Shown one piece after another: positions 4,231 to 6,057 of a stretch of DNA of 6,057 bases; the stretch's first letter is position 1; the number at the start of each line of letters is the position of its first letter. The DNA lies in assembly GCA_005793615.1 (NCBI GenBank), contig SXRI01000068.1, positions 1 through 6,057 of the forward strand, in the 5' to 3' direction. Source of the stretch: Bdellovibrionales bacterium (lineage in GTDB: Bacteria; Bdellovibrionota; Bdellovibrionia; Bdellovibrionales; JAMPXM01). The notes beneath the pieces were generated by a model. It did not search any database. It was not told the origin of the DNA and saw nothing but the letters and a program-made list of their open reading frames with translations. A program made the translations under genes and the position numbers.

Positions 4231-6057
4231 TCGAATTTTCGGTAAGGCGGCCCATTGCCGTCATCATGGTCTGTGTAGGTCTGATCGTTCTGGGGGTTAT
4301 TGCCGCCCGCCGGATACCTGTGCAACTTTTGCCGAACATTCAAACGCCCGAATTCACGGTCGTGACCTCGCTTCGCGGCGCAACGCCCGAGGAGATCGAA
4401 GCACTGATCACCGAGCCCATCGAACGTGCGGTCAGCACCATCGGCGGCTTAGAGAAAACCACATCAACCTCCGAGCGGGAACGATCTGAAGTGCGGCTCA
4501 ACTTCAGGTCCAATATCAACTACCTGGAAACCGTCTCGGTGCTGCGCGAACGCCTGGATAGCGCCGGACTGCCTGACACCGCCAGCAAGCCGAAGATACT
4601 AAGATTTCAAGCCAATACGCTTCCGGTAATTCGCGTTGCTATTCGCCCCGCGCACCCGGCCACACCACCGCTAGAAACGGTACAGCTTTTACGTGATGTC
4701 TTGCTACGCAAACTTGAATCTATTGACGGCGTTGCCATCGCAAGTCTTATCGGCGCTCCCGAAAAACAACTCTCCGTCACCGTTGATCCTCTTGCGTTGC
4801 AGTCCTTCGGCATCCAGTTGGCGACTGTTCCCGAGATCATCCGCAACAACAACCGCACTTATCCCGCAGGCGACATTTCGTTTGAAGGTCGCAGAACCGG
4901 TGTCAAACTTGGTGTCGGCCTGAACTCAATTGATGATCTTAAAAATCTCACGGTCAAACGTGATGGCACGAAGCTGACACGCCTTGAAGACATTGCGCAG
5001 ATCGAGGAGATCATCAACAAAGCGCCGGTACGCACGCATCTACGTGGCGACGATAGCTTTGTGATCGACATCAAAAAAGAATCCGAAGCCAATACCGTGC
5101 AAATCGCCGAGACGGTCAAAGCTGCGATTCATGAATTTCTAGATGAATACGCCGACAAAGTCCATGGTTCGATTCTACTTGATCAAGGCACGCAGATTAA
5201 AGTCGCAATCGACAATGTCGGCGAATCCGTTTTTCACGGCGGCGTGCTCGCCGGGCTTGTAATCTTCGTGCTGATTCAAAACTGGTGGCCAACGTTTGTG
5301 GTCTCTCTCTCGATGCCGATCTCGATTCTGATCACCTTTATCCTGATGTACTTTACCGGTGTCTCATTTAATCTGATGTCACTTGCCGGCCTCGCGCTCG
5401 GCGTCGGCATGTTAGTGGACAACTCAACCGTCGTTCTCGACAATATTCATCTTCTGCAGAGCCGAATGAAGGACCGAAAGGCCGCAGCCTTATGGGGTAC
5501 GAGAGGCGTCGTCGGCGCCATCACCGGCAGTACGCTCTCGACAATCGCCGTTTTCGGCCCCCTGGCTTTCGTCGAGGGCGTGATCGGACAAATGTTCCGC
5601 GATGTCGCGGCAACGGTTTGCTACTCATTGATCGCCTCACTCTTCTCAGCGGTTTTCTTGATTCCAATGCTAAGCGCAGTGGAACTTCATTCTGGCAAAA
5701 CAACAAAGCACATTCCGAAAACTTCGCTCTTCGACCACAAACTGCATCAATTCACAACAAAAGCGTATTACCAGACAACCCTATTTGCAGGTGTTTTGGA
5801 TTTTTTTCGCAAATCCTGGTTCTTGATTCATCTTGTGGTGTTATGGATCCTGGAAAGCGCGAAGTCTTATCTCGAAGCCCCCGTTGCTAACTTTCTTAGC
5901 CTTGCCAGTGAACTGATTGGCGGATTCTTCGCTCCGGCCTTAAACAAAATTTCCATCTGGGTCTACAATTTAGAACAGTATCTCAAACGCACCATTCCTG
6001 CGATGATCACGACCAGTGGCCCCACGCTTAAATGGTCCAGTGGCGTAACAGCCGCCG
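4227..6057 (+). CDS. RND efflux transporter permease, N-terminal 610 codons (truncated by the window)
   Basis: This is the proton-driven inner-membrane pump, and the partner of the adaptor it overlaps. The frame is open from ATG 4227 to the window end, about 60% of the usual 1000-1050 residues. TM1 spans about 10-28 and is followed by the family's R-I-P-V-Q-L-L-P-N sequence. The first porter half (about 37-330) contains the typical G-A-T-P-E-E-I-E start. TM2 is about 335-350, TM3 357-376, TM4 383-405, TM5 about 428-448 and TM6 460-484. The TM4 relay reads G-M-L-V-D398-N399, where AcrB has Asp407-Asp408, so only one acidic residue remains. The N-I-H-L-L after TM4 and the G-T/G-S-T/P-L-A-F blocks of TM5 fit the family. 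After TM6 an unusually long segment (486 to at least 600) contains another hydrophobic stretch (530-542) and amphipathic helices. No strong independent Shine-Dalgarno is seen, suggesting translational coupling. Confidence 0.95.
   Translation, partial: MIEFSVRRPIAVIMVCVGLIVLGVIAARRIPVQLLPNIQTPEFTVVTSLRGATPEEIEALITEPIERAVSTIGGLEKTTSTSERERSEVRLNFRSNINYLETVSVLRERLDSAGLPDTASKPKILRFQANTLPVIRVAIRPAHPATPPLETVQLLRDVLLRKLESIDGVAIASLIGAPEKQLSVTVDPLALQSFGIQLATVPEIIRNNNRTYPAGDISFEGRRTGVKLGVGLNSIDDLKNLTVKRDGTKLTRLEDIAQIEEIINKAPVRTHLRGDDSFVIDIKKESEANTVQIAETVKAAIHEFLDEYADKVHGSILLDQGTQIKVAIDNVGESVFHGGVLAGLVIFVLIQNWWPTFVVSLSMPISILITFILMYFTGVSFNLMSLAGLALGVGMLVDNSTVVLDNIHLLQSRMKDRKAAALWGTRGVVGAITGSTLSTIAVFGPLAFVEGVIGQMFRDVAATVCYSLIASLFSAVFLIPMLSAVELHSGKTTKHIPKTSLFDHKLHQFTTKAYYQTTLFAGVLDFFRKSWFLIHLVVLWILESAKSYLEAPVANFLSLASELIGGFFAPALNKISIWVYNLEQYLKRTIPAMITTSGPTLKWSSGVTAA

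Overview
The window comes from a Gram-negative bacterium. It carries the inner-membrane and periplasmic parts of an RND tripartite efflux pump, two short lipoproteins with clear lipoboxes, and two further proteins with Sec signal peptides. Base composition looks balanced and Shine-Dalgarno sites are strong. Small orphan envelope proteins are common in several proteobacterial and bdellovibrio-like lineages, but nothing here fixes the taxon, so I leave it open.

Layout from left to right. Positions 1-48 are four copies of a 12-bp tandem repeat, cut by the window edge, with no assignable gene. Positions 65-355 are a gene-free leader ending in a good Shine-Dalgarno. Positions 356-640 (+) encode a small lipoprotein with four cysteines in a twin C-x13-C arrangement. 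Convergent to it is a compact three-gene minus-strand operon, read from right to left: a 118-residue lipoprotein (2758-2402), a 471-residue exported protein (2405-990, ATGA overlap with the lipoprotein) and a 98-residue exported protein (967-671, 22 bp further on with a strong Shine-Dalgarno). A divergent intergenic region of 245 bp follows. Then come an RND periplasmic adaptor (3004-4230, GTG start) and, again with an ATGA overlap, an RND inner-membrane transporter (from 4227) that stays open to the end of the window. Its first 610 codons are present.

The efflux genes are recognisable family members and should work as a pump: the adaptor links the transporter to a TolC-like outer-membrane channel that is not in the window. 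The substrate cannot be read from the sequence.

The most novel-looking part is the minus-strand operon. The 471-residue protein contains four gapless copies of a 30-residue glycine-punctuated beta-hairpin-like motif, arranged as two larger duplicated units that share a GGIES block. The C-termini of the two small proteins carry a related motif and align to each other without gaps over 26 residues. All three genes therefore look like products of one module family, exported to the envelope and co-translated. I recognise no described family for them and propose them as a candidate undescribed envelope system.
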